DNA of 64,000 nt from Trichomonas vaginalis G3. Lineage: Eukaryota; Parabasalia; Trichomonadida; Trichomonadidae. Within the stretch, counting starts at the first letter, position 1. Every line of letters starts with the position of its first letter. Made by a program: the position numbers and the translations under genes. The DNA is taken from contig NC_067206.1 of NCBI RefSeq assembly GCF_026262505.1, positions 15,000,205 to 15,064,204 of the forward strand. Reading direction: 5' to 3'. Positions 19,338 through 29,043 of the stretch are shown in pieces. The notes under the pieces were generated by a model that saw only the letters and a program-made list of their open reading frames with translations, was not told where the DNA came from and ran no database searches.

Positions 19338-20612
19338 ATGAATTTGTACACCTTAGTTGATTCAGCTTGGCTTGAAACAGCTCTAGCACAGATTCAAAGG
19401 CGCACACCGTTAGCCATTGTTCTCACAAATGTTCCATTAGTCAACAACACTATTCGTTCATCAATTAACAAGATAACATTTTACAAAGCTCTCTTATGTA
19501 ATAGACTAATTACTATTGAAGAGTACTTACATCATACATACAAACTTCAAGAGTTTACTACTTTCTACATTAAATATAATAATCGACTCTACGAGTGTTC
19601 ATCCATTTTGAAACACAGAGATGACACTCTCCTTACCGATTATTTGATATTACAAAGTTCAAACGACTCTCGTATACAGGAAGAACCCTCATCAGCCAAC
19701 GCTCCTCTTCAACGCCAGCTTTCATCAGCCAGCACTACCAACTCTGTTCCACAGCAACAGCTCTCAACAGCCAACGCTCCTCTACAAAGCCCACTTTCTG
19801 CCAACACCCCGCCACAACGCCAGCTCTCTGCCAACGCTCCTCTTCAACGCCAGCTTTCATTAGCCAGCAGTACCAACACTCCCTCACAACCACAACTCTC
19901 TGCCAGCACTCCCCCACAACGCCAGCTCTCTGCCAACTCTCTTCCACAGCAACAACTCTCTGCCAACACCCAGACACAACGCCAGCTCTCTGCCAACTCT
20001 CTTCCACAGCAACAACTCTCTGCCAACACCCAGACACAACTCCAGCTCTCTGCCAACACCCAGACACAACGCCAGCTCTCTGCCAACAACCCTCTTCAGC
20101 GCCAGCTATCTGCCAACACTTCGGCACAGCAACAACTCTCTGCCAACACTCCCCCACAACGCCAGCTCTCTGCCAACACTCCTCTTCAACGCCAACTCTC
20201 TGCCAACACTCCCCCACAACGCCAGCTCTCTGCCAACACCTCGGCACAGCAACAACTCTCTGCCAACACTCCCCCACAGCAACAGCTCTCTGCCAATACT
20301 CAGCCTCAGCCTCACCCATCTGTGTCTATTCCCCTTAAGCGCGGGAGACCCAACGTTAATGTACCAAAAGATCTTAAGGTAACTATTAGAAACCTAATTG
20401 AGCAGCATGGCCATCTTGGAATAATCTCCGCCTATAACCAAATAAATAAAGATATCGAATATGCCAAATCTCATTTTGAGGCATTTTTGGACATGAAGAC
20501 GGGTATTGTTCCACAGACAACGCCTACCCAAGCATGGTTCTCCGCTATTGAACGTTTTAAGCCCCTGAATCAAATTTCTTCCACAATTCCTTCCGGACTT
20601 AAGGTCAGGTAA
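19338..20612 (+). CDS. Unknown repeat protein, ~424 aa, with ~20 ten-residue SANTPPQRQL-type repeats
   Basis: The N-terminal ~110 residues (MNLYTLVDSAWLETALAQIQ, then ITFYKALLCNRLITIEEYL) form a compact, probably helical domain. About 20 tandem 30-bp repeats follow (consensus LSANTPPQRQ). The C-terminal domain begins PLKRGRPNVNVP, an AT-hook-like KRGRP, and continues IRNLIEQHGHLGIISAYNQ to about residue 424. The ATG at 19338 is preferred to an in-frame TTG nine bases upstream. The repeats are far more GC-rich than the flanks. The initiator suggests a genuine host gene, though it sits between transposons and could be element cargo. Function unknown; DNA binding by the KRGRP segment is possible. 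Confidence 0.68.
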   Translation: MNLYTLVDSAWLETALAQIQRRTPLAIVLTNVPLVNNTIRSSINKITFYKALLCNRLITIEEYLHHTYKLQEFTTFYIKYNNRLYECSSILKHRDDTLLTDYLILQSSNDSRIQEEPSSANAPLQRQLSSASTTNSVPQQQLSTANAPLQSPLSANTPPQRQLSANAPLQRQLSLASSTNTPSQPQLSASTPPQRQLSANSLPQQQLSANTQTQRQLSANSLPQQQLSANTQTQLQLSANTQTQRQLSANNPLQRQLSANTSAQQQLSANTPPQRQLSANTPLQRQLSANTPPQRQLSANTSAQQQLSANTPPQQQLSANTQPQPHPSVSIPLKRGRPNVNVPKDLKVTIRNLIEQHGHLGIISAYNQINKDIEYAKSHFEAFLDMKTGIVPQTTPTQAWFSAIERFKPLNQISSTIPSGLKVR

Positions 20613-20842
20613 GTGGGGCTTCCAGGCGCGTTGCGCCCTCTAGCCCATAAGAAATTTTGCCCAAGACCCAAGAGGAGGACCGAACCCCAGCCGACCAGCC
20701 GGTGACAAAACCAAAACCGTTGTTATTTACATCATATTAATGGTGTCACTTTTGTTTCACTTTTCACAAATTATATATGTTTTCCTGTTTTGTCACTTTT
20801 CTGTCACTTTTCGGGTAAAAACATTTTTATTATTATATATAA
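20613..20842. other. GC-rich hairpin island and upstream region of element D
   Basis: Immediately after the stop comes GGGGCTTCCAGGCGCGTTGC followed by GCCCTCTAGCCC. It can fold with the outer stem GGGCT/AGCCC and inner stem GGCGC/GCGCC, in the style of the GC modules in the Polintons. A C-rich stretch follows (CCAAGAGGAGGACCGAACCC). From about 20712 the sequence turns A/T-rich with repeats of TGTCACTTTT, probably the upstream region of the methyltransferase gene. Confidence 0.45.
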
Positions 20843-21653
20843 ATGAATTTTACAAAACCGCCGTTAACGTTCTTTGGAAATAAGAGTAGATGTAAAGATA
20901 TTATATTGAGAGAACTTAAGAAACTACCGAATGGTCTAACATTTGTAGATTTGTTCGGCGGAAGTTTCTATATATCCCATTTATGTCATACAATATTCCC
21001 AGACTCAAAGATTATATGCAATGACTTCGACAACTATATGGACCGTCTCAAACATATACCAGACACAAACAATATATTGAAAGAGTTAAAAGAAAAGATA
21101 CCTATAGGTAAGATGGAACGTATACCATTAGATAACAAAATATTGTGAGAGAGGTTTTGAAAAAAGCAGAATATATAGACTGGGATAGTATATCTGCTAG
21201 ACTATTATATAGTGGTTCTATAAGAGTTCATGACATTGAAACACTTATGTCAAAAGTTTTATATCTTAACTATACAAATGTTTTCAAAGAGGACATAGAA
21301 AATATATCGAGGGTATAGAGTTTGTGAGATGTCATTGGACAGAGTTGTATGAAAAATATAAAGACAAGGAAAATGTTTTCTTTATAGTGGACCCGCCGTT
21401 CTATAACACATGGGATTTTCAATACCAAGTAGACTGGACTTTGAGAGACTCTTTAGAAACTTTAGACGTTATACATAACTGTCCATGCTTTTACTTTACA
21501 TCCGATAAAAGTGGTTTGGAAACCGTTATGAGATGGTTAGAGGACATACATGACTATGAGTTTATATATGACAAGATAGAATATGAGAGAGGTCCTATAA
21601 ACTGGAGAAAGTGTCACAATAAAGAAATTTTATTAGTAAGTAAATGTGGTTGA
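20843..21653 (+). pseudogene. D12-class (Dam-like) N6-adenine DNA methyltransferase, frameshifted
   Basis: Three frames together make about 265 residues. The start PLTFFGNKSRCKDIILREL fits motif X (FxGNKSR). FVDLFGGSFYIS is the AdoMet-binding motif I, ICNDFDNYM follows, and FFIVDPPFYNTWDF is the catalytic DPPY-type motif IV with Phe for Tyr. The end HNKEILLVSK is the usual closing strand. Frames are lost near 21140 and 21320. It is the first gene of element D seen here. A methyltransferase could mark element DNA, in keeping with the reported occurrence of 6-methyladenine in Trichomonas. It is probably inactive now. Confidence 0.78.
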
Positions 21654-21795
21654 AATAGGACTACTTGTTTTAGGTTTTTTCCATTGTGTCATTTATTTAT
21701 TTGACGTGGCAGAAAAGTACAGAGAATATGAAGATGAACCAATGCCTGCAAATGTTCAGCAATGTACTCGTAAGAGATATTTTTATCTAATATTA

Positions 21796-22106
21796 ATGGA
21801 CGCACAGAACTTAGCGAATGCACAGCAACCTGGACAACCAAACCCAGAGAATATTCCAAATGAAGTTAGAATACAAACTGCAATGGCAAACTATGGTCAA
21901 GTGCCAACAGATTACAAATGCAAACTGCCATGTCAAATGACGCTGCGTTAGGTTTGCCACCATGGTATGCAAATATGAGATGGAAAGAGTTTTATACAAA
22001 CCCTGAAGTGGGATATAAACAACTTTATGCAGATGACGCGAACACAGGAGTTGACCCAGAATATGTTTTCTACCAGAGGAGAAACAGAATGTATGAGCTC
22101 AGTTAA
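21796..22106 (+). pseudogene. Small unknown protein of element D, frameshifted
   Basis: It starts MDAQNLANAQQPGQPNPENI after TATTTTTATCTAATATTA, the same ATTTTTATC signal seen before Polinton genes. A frame change near 21910 leads to PPWYANMRWKEFYTNPEVGY and DPEYVFYQRRNRMYE. About 100 residues in total. Family unknown. It lies between the methyltransferase and an amphipathic small gene, where other Polintons have small virion genes. Confidence 0.5.
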
Positions 22107-22173
22107 AGAATGCTATGTAACTCAACAGGAAACGTAAGAGACTAGGCGGACATTAGATTTTTACATATAGTAA

Positions 22174-22450
22174 ATGGGTTTCTTCAGTAGTATTGGAAAC
22201 TTCTTCAGAAGAGTTGGAAGAGGTATATGGAATGGCGTCAAAACGTAGGAAAAGGAATTTGGAACGGTGTCAAAAATATTGGTAAAAGAGTAGGTCAGTT
22301 CGTTGGTATTATACCTAAAGACCCGAACCAGAAGAACAAGCTCCTGTTATACAACAGCCTGAACCTGCACCACAGTCTAGTTGCAACCAAATCCAAAACC
22401 TCAACCGTATTAAAAATTATATTTTTACCGTTCGATAGTAGTTGTATATG
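22174..22450 (+). pseudogene. Small amphipathic Gly-rich protein of element D (pVI-like candidate), frameshifted
   Basis: It starts MGFFSSIGNFFRRVGRGIWN and contains a near-duplicate segment VGKGIWNGVKNIGKRVGQFV, giving an N-terminal amphipathic, glycine-spaced helix. A Pro/Gln-rich tail (PEPAPQ) is out of frame. Similar short amphipathic proteins in adenovirus-like viruses help disrupt membranes during entry. That role is only an analogy here. Confidence 0.45.
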
Positions 22451-23259
22451 AAACTAAGTTCTAAGTAAAACGCATGGTATAATGGAATTATTCTTTTTCT
22501 TCCATCTGTAGTAAACCATACTTGAAAGTCTGAAATACTTCCACTTGGTGGTTCGTATAACTTTGTAGGTTTTTCGTAAAAGTCATTTGCCAAGCATAAG
22601 AAAGAGTTTTGGGCGCCAGAAAATGAAGCATGAACAATAATAGCATCTTGGTCGAAAATATTTTCATATGTTCCATTAGGGTTTTCGACTTCATAAAGTC
22701 CGGGTGTACTGGATATGCTGCAGGCTGATTTAACATCCTCATAAATCTATACCATGCCAAGTTGTTATATTTGTAGAAATATAAACGTTTTCTCCAAGGT
22801 CTTCTATTTTATTGATTTTAACAGTTGCATTTTTCCTGTCATAAATTAATATCGAGATGGTATTCTCCTTCGTCAATGTTAAACTGGTTTGCATATTCAA
22901 TATAGATATCGTTTATTTTTCTTGAAAAGCTTGAAGAGTTGTTTCTAAGTTTATAAGCAAACTAACTTGTAAAAGTTTTCCGTTCAAATTTCTCATACAT
23001 ACGTTTTTCTTTGTTATAGTATCGAACTTCAAAACCGACCGTAAATGGGAAACCATGTATGGCTTCTGAAATGAACTTCATTCTACGAAAGCCAATAGCT
23101 TTTGTGACGGATGGGTCTCTTAACCATCTTAATGGGTAGTCAAACGATAGCCTTCATGCTTTACGGTATCTGTCTCAAACTTTTGACCGACATTAGTAAA
23201 AGTTCATCTAATGGTTTAGTTGTAGCAACTCTAGAATTTTCTTTTTCTATTGGAAGCAT
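22417..23259 (-). pseudogene. Capsid-associated (minor capsid-like) protein of element D, multiply frameshifted
   Basis: It starts MLPIEKENSRVATTKPLDEL after TTTTTATTATAGATAAAAT. The last third reads VENPNGTYENIFDQDAIIVH, SFSGAQNSFLCLANDFYEKP, FQVWFTTDGRKRIIPLYHAF, then LELSFIYNYYR. This closing beta pattern (DG-hydrophobic-IP, ending in alternating hydrophobic residues) resembles the ends of minor capsid candidates in B and C. At least two frame changes occur. It is divergent to the fibre gene with 18 bp between start codons, the same arrangement as in copy B at 40948/40966. Confidence 0.5.
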
Positions 23260-23277
23260 ATTTTATCTATAATAAAA

Positions 23278-25080
23278 ATGTCAAATGAAACAGCGTCTAT
23301 GAGAGAAATACAACACAACCGACAACTCATTATGCAAGCTCTAAATAAGAACACAACAAACTTTTTCAACTATTCTAAGATATCTGAGTCATTGAAGAAG
23401 GAAACTTAAAACTGACAATAAACCCAATGACAGATGAGTTTCTGTTTCAAGACAATAAGAACCATACTGTCTGTATAAATCCAACAAAAGGAACTTTAAA
23501 CGAGAAACCTATAAATGGGACTTCTTTGAAAGCAGATGTTGACAACAAAGCTGACAAAGAATATGAGACGATGCAATAGCAAAAGAAGAAGAAAGAGCTA
23601 ACAATGCTTATGCAACAAAAGAACATACTCATCCTGAACTAGCAACAAACATATGTTGACAATAAAATGTCAAGTGAAGTGACAAGAGCTGAAAACGAAT
23701 ATTCTAAAAAGACTCATATACATTATATTAACCAAATACCAAGTCTTAAGGAAACATTGGAGACAAAAGCAGATAAGACTCATGCACATACCATTGCAAA
23801 TATTACAAACTTACAAGAAACCTTAAACAGGAAAGTGACGTTGACATACACATTCTATATCTGATATTACAAACTTACAAGAAACCTTAAACAGGAAAAG
23901 TGACGTTGGACATACACATTCTATATCTGATATTACAAACTTAAACGTTAGCCTTGAAAATAAAGCAGATAAACATATTCAATGAAATATACCAAAGTTT
24001 GTATAGGAACAAAATTTGAAACTATTGTTGGTGACTTTTCTGTCAATGAAGAAAATAAATATTTTAGATGGCAGTTGGTACAGTCCTTAGAAAATGGTAC
24101 ACGGCATAAACTCATTCCGAAAAATAACAATGAAATGTATGTAAGCTATAAAAAGAATGATGGTACATAAGTTAAAGTTCCATTAGATAACAACTGCTAC
24201 TTAAACTTATATGGAGACGAACAAAAGAAATATTTAAGAGTTTATGAAATGGCAGATATGACATTGCCTGACCTAGCTCCAGCACCACATTATTATGACT
24301 ATGGAGATGACGACAGAACACCACATGTAGATGAACAAAAGCTACCATTATATTAGATTATTATAGATATAAAAGATAATGCAATAGAAAAAACGAGAAT
24401 AGTATATTATTATACAGATGACAGAAATAAATATTATAGTCAAGACTTTACCTACCCTGAAAAACATAAGATTATATTATAAAAATATTCTGACACAAAC
24501 CAGAAGAAACCTGAAATAGTTGCACTATATTTTAAGTTCAAAAGAGACAATCCTAATAATATCTCATATGTTGATTTAATGAACCCATAGGTTCTATTTA
24601 TACATCTATGGATGCAAGAGGTCCTCAAGTAATGTTTGGTTTGGTGCATGAGAACAAATAGTCGACATGTTTTTGTATTGTGCAAACTCTTCAAAGGAAA
24701 CAGGTGGAAGTAAAACGATTTCAGGTGAAAATTTACCTGCACACAGTCATTACATAGATTTAAGTACATCTCAAGCAGGTTGGCATAAGCATAGATATGG
24801 ATTGGTCAGGAATGACAAAAGGTAAAGGATATGATGTTAAAGACGACGTTAAGTTTGCTATAAATTGTTACTGGAGTGACACTCAGGAGAAGGAAACCAT
24901 ACACATTTCGTTTCAGGATATACACAAACAACGGACAAAAGTAAAGAATACATGCCACCTTACATGACAGTTTACGCATGGGTATATAATTGCTTAGTCG
25001 TCATTTTCAACTTCTTAGCATATTCGTCAGGAGTTGTCTTATATTTGTTAGGAACTGTCTTTGAAAGTATACCACCTTGA
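23278..25080 (+). pseudogene. Phage-type tail-fibre protein of element D, frameshifted
   Basis: It starts MSNETASMREIQHNRQLIMQ. The shaft has repeats of the KADKTHAHTIANITNLQETL type (23760-23950). The C-terminal region has GSIYTSMDARGPQ, then FLYCANSSKETGGSK, LPAHSHYID and MPPYMTVYAWVY. These are the hallmarks of the phage tail-collar fold (GSIY.S...P...FG, H.H repeats, PPY..VYAW). The frame breaks several times. The true stop is uncertain because the sequence after VYAW overlaps the reverse integrase gene. The fibre gene adjoins the integrase in D, B and C alike. Confidence 0.68.
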
Positions 25081-25276
25081 ACTTTGACAAGTTTGAAACG
25101 AGGTCTGGCAATAGTAGTTTTATCTTCTGCTTGCAGTGTGTACATTTTGCCATGTTTGCCTAAAACTTCATAATATTCTCTTGTATACTTTCTTCTATTT
25201 TTACGAACACGAATGTGAGTACCTATCGGGTTCCCATTGTTGTCATAGTCAATAGTATTTTCATATGGGTCGCGTT
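24972..25276 (-). pseudogene. Integrase C-terminal part of element D (interrupted by element B)
   Basis: On the reverse strand the frame reads RDPYENTIDYDNNGNPIGTH, IRVRKNRRKYTREYYEVLGK, HGKMYTLQAEDKTTIARPRF and ends QLYTHA. This is the SH3-like C-terminal region of retroviral-type integrases (GTHIRVRK..Y..EYYEV). The sequence continues without loss into 47401-47725 if element B and one copy of CGCGTT are removed. It is therefore the target gene of B's insertion. Confidence 0.78.
25271..25276. repeat. Left 6-bp target duplication of element B (CGCGTT)
   Basis: CGCGTT lies directly before AGTTAGTATACATATC and again directly after GATATGTATACTAACT at 47401-47406. A 6-bp duplication with ends AG...CT is standard for Polintons. 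Confidence 0.9.
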
Positions 25277-25285
25277 AGTTAGTAT

Positions 25286-25334
25286 ACATATCTTCAGTAC
25301 GGTGGCACTGCGCACCATCTTACCGAAGATATGT
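25286..25334. repeat. Terminal hairpin of element B, left end
   Basis: ACATATCTTC...GAAGATATGT forms the outer stem, and GTA/TAC with GGTG/CACC the inner stems around CACTGCG. It lies 9 bases from the element tip. Related hairpins are at 47343-47391 and, with paired changes, at 47735-47783. Confidence 0.8.
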
Positions 25335-25564
25335 CAATCTGACACTTTACAAAACCACTAACGTATATTTTACATTGCAGATGCAATATTTCTAATAACC
25401 TTAAACTATTTCTGCCACGTAAAGTATTTATCACATAAACCACCTCATCTCACCTCTCTGTATGTTATATATTGTGCGCAGGTCATTGCCCATGGCAACT
25501 CCCCGCGACACAATGCACGTGCATGAAAAAATAAACGTTCTCACTAACGTTCTCACTAACGTTC

Positions 25565-25891
25565 TCATTTACAAAAGTATTGCAACTCTTTCCATTGTTG
25601 TACTTCACATAATAGTTCATATTCTTCAGTATCACTACTGTCGCTCCAATCGTCTGAGTCAAAGTCGCTGTCATAATTAATGTTTATAAGTTTTGACAAA
25701 GCTAATGAAACACGCTTACCGTTTGTATCTACTGCTTGTATATATCTTCCATTATGTTTGCTATCATAAATGCTTAAACTAACTTTACCCTTTCTCCCTC
25801 GTATCTGATAGAATGTATTTTCACGAGGAACGAAGAACAAATTCTTGAACTCATGACCGTTGTAGTTTGTTATCTCAATAGTTTTCGTCAT
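25565..25891 (-). CDS. Terminal-repeat gene, 108 aa, acidic C-terminus (intact left copy)
   Basis: It starts MTKTIEITNYNGHEFKNLFF. The N-terminal ~65 residues look like a small beta domain (ENTFYQIRGRKGKVSLSIYD, GRYIQAVDTNGKRVSLALSK). An acidic stretch follows (DSDFDSDDWSDSSDTEEYEL) and then WKELQYFCK. The ATG at 25891 is preferred to an upstream in-frame TTG. The gene lies wholly inside the terminal repeat, so it exists at both ends. The right copy and copy C share an extra G that breaks the frame. Family unknown. The basic beta part with an acidic tail would suit a nucleic-acid-binding or chaperone-like role, but this is only inferred. Confidence 0.65.
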   Translation of the reverse strand: MTKTIEITNYNGHEFKNLFFVPRENTFYQIRGRKGKVSLSIYDSKHNGRYIQAVDTNGKRVSLALSKLININYDSDFDSDDWSDSSDTEEYELLCEVQQWKELQYFCK

Positions 25892-25967
25892 TACATCCAA
25901 ATAAAAATTTTCAGTAAAAATAAAACTAACGTTAAAAATTTCTCATAACATAAACGTTCTCATTGCT

Positions 25968-26204
25968 TTATAACTCTCTTCCTTTCTCCAACTCTTCTAA
26001 CTTCTTCTTAAGTTCAGCAATGTTGTCCTCATGAAGTTTAATCTTTCTCAAAATTCCTTCTTTATCTAATGGTTGCTTTATCTTTCTAAACTGAACTCTA
26101 CCATCCTTCATAGTATGAATGTAAAAACCTTCTGGAATAGTTCCTGATTTAATGTATTCTACCAAAAACTTTTGTTTCATTGCTTCAGTGACTTTATTTG
26201 TCAT
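25968..26204 (-). CDS. Small coiled-coil protein, copy B
   Basis: This 78-residue counterpart of the gene at 11057-11293 is identical in protein sequence as far as compared. It starts MTNKVTEAMKQ and ends in KKKLEELEKGREL. Its stop marks the inner edge of the left terminal repeat. The perfect match between copies, while neighbouring genes carry indels, suggests selection or recent exchange. Function unknown. Confidence 0.62.
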   Translation of the reverse strand: MTNKVTEAMKQKFLVEYIKSGTIPEGFYIHTMKDGRVQFRKIKQPLDKEGILRKIKLHEDNIAELKKKLEELEKGREL

Positions 26205-26252
26205 TTCAATCAAATAAAAATTTTAATATTAAATAAAAATAACGTTATTTTT

Positions 26253-26693
26253 TCAGTAAGGAAACGCAGGAGTTTTACGATTTATTTGAGGAGTAGGTTC
26301 TGGTTTAAATGTTGGAGTCGGTTTAGGAGTTGACTTTTGAACAGGAGTTTGTACTTCCATAGGTTCAGGAGTCATTGAAGGTTTTGCTTGTGAAGGTGTT
26401 GGAGTTTGTTTAACTTCAGCTACTTCAGTATTATTTACAACATTTGCTTTATTTCTTTTCAACATCATAACTGCTCCTGCTGTAGCTAGCAAACCTAGTG
26501 GGAGACCATATTTTATATAAGGACTTGACCAAATGCTATTTTTGACAGGAGCTGGTGGAACACCTAACCTTGGTGAGACTGCTCTTTGCCATTGTGCAGC
26601 TCGTAAGAAATATTCAATAGGTGCTCCATAATCGTTTGGTAAAGTTTGTTTCATAGATGGTGAAGGTTCACGAGAGCTTGATGAAGAACTCAT
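26253..26693 (-). CDS. Single-span membrane protein with Pro-rich tail, copy B
   Basis: This is the same 146-residue protein as at 10568-11008, with the hydrophobic span YGLPLGLLATAGAVMML and a tail of repeated TP/KP pairs. It is intact. It follows the major capsid gene on the same strand, separated by 30 bases holding AACGTTTATTTTTAAAGC, a sequence also present in copy A. The conserved placement supports a joint function with the capsid, perhaps anchoring it to membrane during assembly (inferred). Confidence 0.65.
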   Translation of the reverse strand: MSSSSSSREPSPSMKQTLPNDYGAPIEYFLRAAQWQRAVSPRLGVPPAPVKNSIWSSPYIKYGLPLGLLATAGAVMMLKRNKANVVNNTEVAEVKQTPTPSQAKPSMTPEPMEVQTPVQKSTPKPTPTFKPEPTPQINRKTPAFPY

Positions 26694-26723
26694 TTATAAG
26701 CTTTAAAAATAAACGTTCATCCT

Positions 26724-29015
26724 TTATTCCTCACTGTCGTCCGTAGCTAAGTTATAGTCATCTAATCTTATTATGGGGAAGCCATTAGCACGCACCTGAA
26801 TGGCAAAGCAACAATCCCTTATAAATCCAATAAGTGGCTTTGGTACATTTTCAGTTGCTAGTTCAATAGGTCCTTTAACAGACAATTTGTATGTTATTGG
26901 AGCAGTAGATGTTTGACCTTGCTGGAAGCAAAAGTCCACTTCTGTTGGAAAACCACATAAGAAATGTGTGTTGTCATAGCTATCCCATTTATGTTCCACA
27001 CTACCATCATCCACCAATGACCTCATAACATCTTCATTAAATCCTATCATATCATTGTTTGTATTGCAAGCGTTCGCAACCATTTCATAAAATACAGGTC
27101 CATATAATTTTTCAGGTTCTGCAGGCATATTTCCATAAGCTCCCATGGAAAGCTGAAGATATTTAAACTTAGGGTTCTCAAAATTAACATAATAGTTGTC
27201 TTTCTTTCTAAATAGTGCCCAAATACTTTTAACATTAATAGGTGTATAAGCTGCTGTAAATGTTGCACTTGAACTATCTGTATTCTTTGAGAATGAACCG
27301 TCCATAGGAATCCAATCCATAACTTTAACAGGAAAACATAAAGCCTCGTTTGTATAATGTTCTACAAGTTCTGTATAAATGTTAGGGTCTAAAGAGAATG
27401 ACTTTGGATGAATAAAACATTCATTAAAATCCATCTTTGTTCGAAATAGTTGCTGGGTTACAGTTGTAATAGTAACTGTTCCACTAGCTTCTACTGCCTT
27501 CGTTATCATAGTGAATGGTTCATTCCATGGAACAAATTTATTTGTCGGTGGATTTGAATCTGAAGCAAATGCAACTTTAAGAGTTGGATTGAAAGCAATG
27601 ATATCATTTACAGATATAGATGTGCATTGTAAGGCGTCGCTACTGAACTTTACTTTAAGCTGAATGTTTCCTGCAAAAGCTGGAATAAATCGAATAGCTT
27701 CTAATGGAAGGAATCTTCTAACAGGAATTCTTAAACGAAGCTTAAAATCAAATGATTTTCCTGCTGTAATTGGACCACTAACAATTTGTCCTGTTCTGCA
27801 TGTTCCCGAATGACTCCATACATCTTCATGTCGAGTCTTCGAGAAAACATCTACTTTCTTTATTTGTTCGGTAGTTTGTGAGTTTGAAGTTATATATGCT
27901 TCTTCTCTTGCGTTGTCTTGAGAATATACGATACGACCATTTGCAAGGATTTGATATCCAGCAACTGCATAGAAAGCGTCATCGAAACCAATCCAAAATC
28001 CTGGTGGGTTTGTTTTATTGGAACCTGAACCAATTTCTTTATCTACAATAAATTGACCTTCCATTTTATACGTAATGAATGTATTGTAAAGGTCCAACAT
28101 ATTTTCACCAGGAGGTGAGAGATTGAATGTTACCCATGTGTTATCTTTAGCAGTTCCAGGTTGTGATGGAATCTTTGCGTCAGAATATTTTCTATTAGTG
28201 TCACCAATTTGAACTGCATTGTCTATGATTAGTCATGTGATTTTATCCCAAGCATATGGGGATTCTAAATTTTTGTCCCTATCGTTATCCCAATTGAATT
28301 TTTTTTTGGAATTTAAAAATTTTTTTCTCCATGTAAACTTAAATTTTAATTTTTACCACTAAAATGCAATATTTCAACAAATTAATGAGTAATAATATTT
28401 TAATTTATAATAAATATTATAAATCTCCTCAATTTAATGTAATTATTGTATTAATTTTTGTTGAAAATATAAAATCTTCAAGTAAATGATGTGAATTTAA
28501 TATTTTTAGAATGTTGTTTAATTGTACTATATTATGCATGTAAAATTTTGTTACAATACATTTTATATGGATCCCCATTGCCCAATTGAGAGAAAATTGA
28601 GAGGTGGGATTGGGCTAGCCCAATTCAAAATATCCCAGGTGGAAATAAAAAAATTAACAATTCAACATAAAAAAGCATCTTAAATAATAATGATAAAAAG
28701 AAATTTTGTATGAATTTCAATCAAATTTGTTTTTATTCAACTTAAGAAATCACTTCATTAATGAAAGAAGTCGGGTTCACAACATATCCCGATCTTGAAA
28801 CGAAACAACATGTTTTTTTGATGCCCTAAACGGGGGGTCGCCAGCAAAAAAAAAGATGTCAAAATTTATCCCAAAAATTTAAAAAAAATCGAAGAAAGTG
28901 CATCCCAGGGATTATAAAATTTAAGTTTTCACATCTCTATCTATGATATCGAAATATGAGCGAATCTGATGAATATGCTCTGCTGGAGTAAATTCGTTTA
29001 GCTGTTCGTTCTGCA
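26724..29015 (-). pseudogene. mcp: Major capsid protein, copy B, split by an hAT-like insertion
   Basis: The first ~24 residues (28948-29015, MQNEQLNEFTPAEHIHQIRS) are separated from the rest (26724-28221) by the insertion at 28230-28939. The remainder of about 490 residues is open to the end, including the C-terminus that is frameshifted in copy A (HFLCGFPTEVDFCFQQGQTS to LATDDSEE). This copy thus shows the full-length C-terminal part and copy A the undisturbed N-terminal part. The strand pattern and RRFLPLEAIRFIP motif are as in copy A. Without excision this copy cannot make full-length protein. Confidence 0.85.
28230..28939. mobile_element. Non-autonomous hAT-like element, 710 bp, in the capsid gene
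   Basis: The flanks carry the 8-bp duplication TCTATGAT (28222-28229 and 28940-28947). The ends are TAGTCATGTGATTTTATCCC and, inverted, TAGAGATGTGAAAACTTAAA. The TAGnnATGTGA tip and 8-bp duplication are typical of the hAT superfamily. Inside is A/T-rich DNA without a coding frame, and GGGAT/ATCCC-rich blocks recur near both ends. It postdates copy B. Confidence 0.8.
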
Positions 29016-29043
29016 TGTATTTACTTCAGATAAAAATATCTAT

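Larger units (their letters stand above)
20712..25276. mobile_element. Degenerate Polinton of a second family (element D, left part)
   Basis: It contains an adenine methyltransferase, two small virion-like genes, a reverse-strand capsid-like gene, a tail-fibre gene and the 3' end of an integrase gene on the reverse strand. All are frameshifted and diverged from A, B and C. The integrase frame is split exactly at the target duplication of element B and resumes at 47401. The left end was not found; 20712 is only where element-like sequence begins. Confidence 0.72.
25277..25967. repeat. Left terminal inverted repeat of element B
   Basis: The tip hairpin (25286-25334) comes first. Then ACACTTTACAAAACCACTAA, a GC-rich segment with CATTGCCCATGGCAACTCC and TGCACGTGCA, and a complete small gene (25565-25891). 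The same features appear inverted at the right end up to 45730. The innermost ~75 bases differ between the two ends: the left lacks the GGTGAG palindrome that the right carries. Confidence 0.85.

Noticed and set aside
19735-20319. Antisense frames opposite the SANTPPQRQL repeats
   Set aside because: They mirror the 30-bp repeat on the strand without initiator or flanking domains.
25462-25680. Frame antisense to the terminal-repeat gene
   Set aside because: It is a shadow of the 108-aa gene and of the GC-rich terminal segment, and it is not conserved as protein at the other ends.
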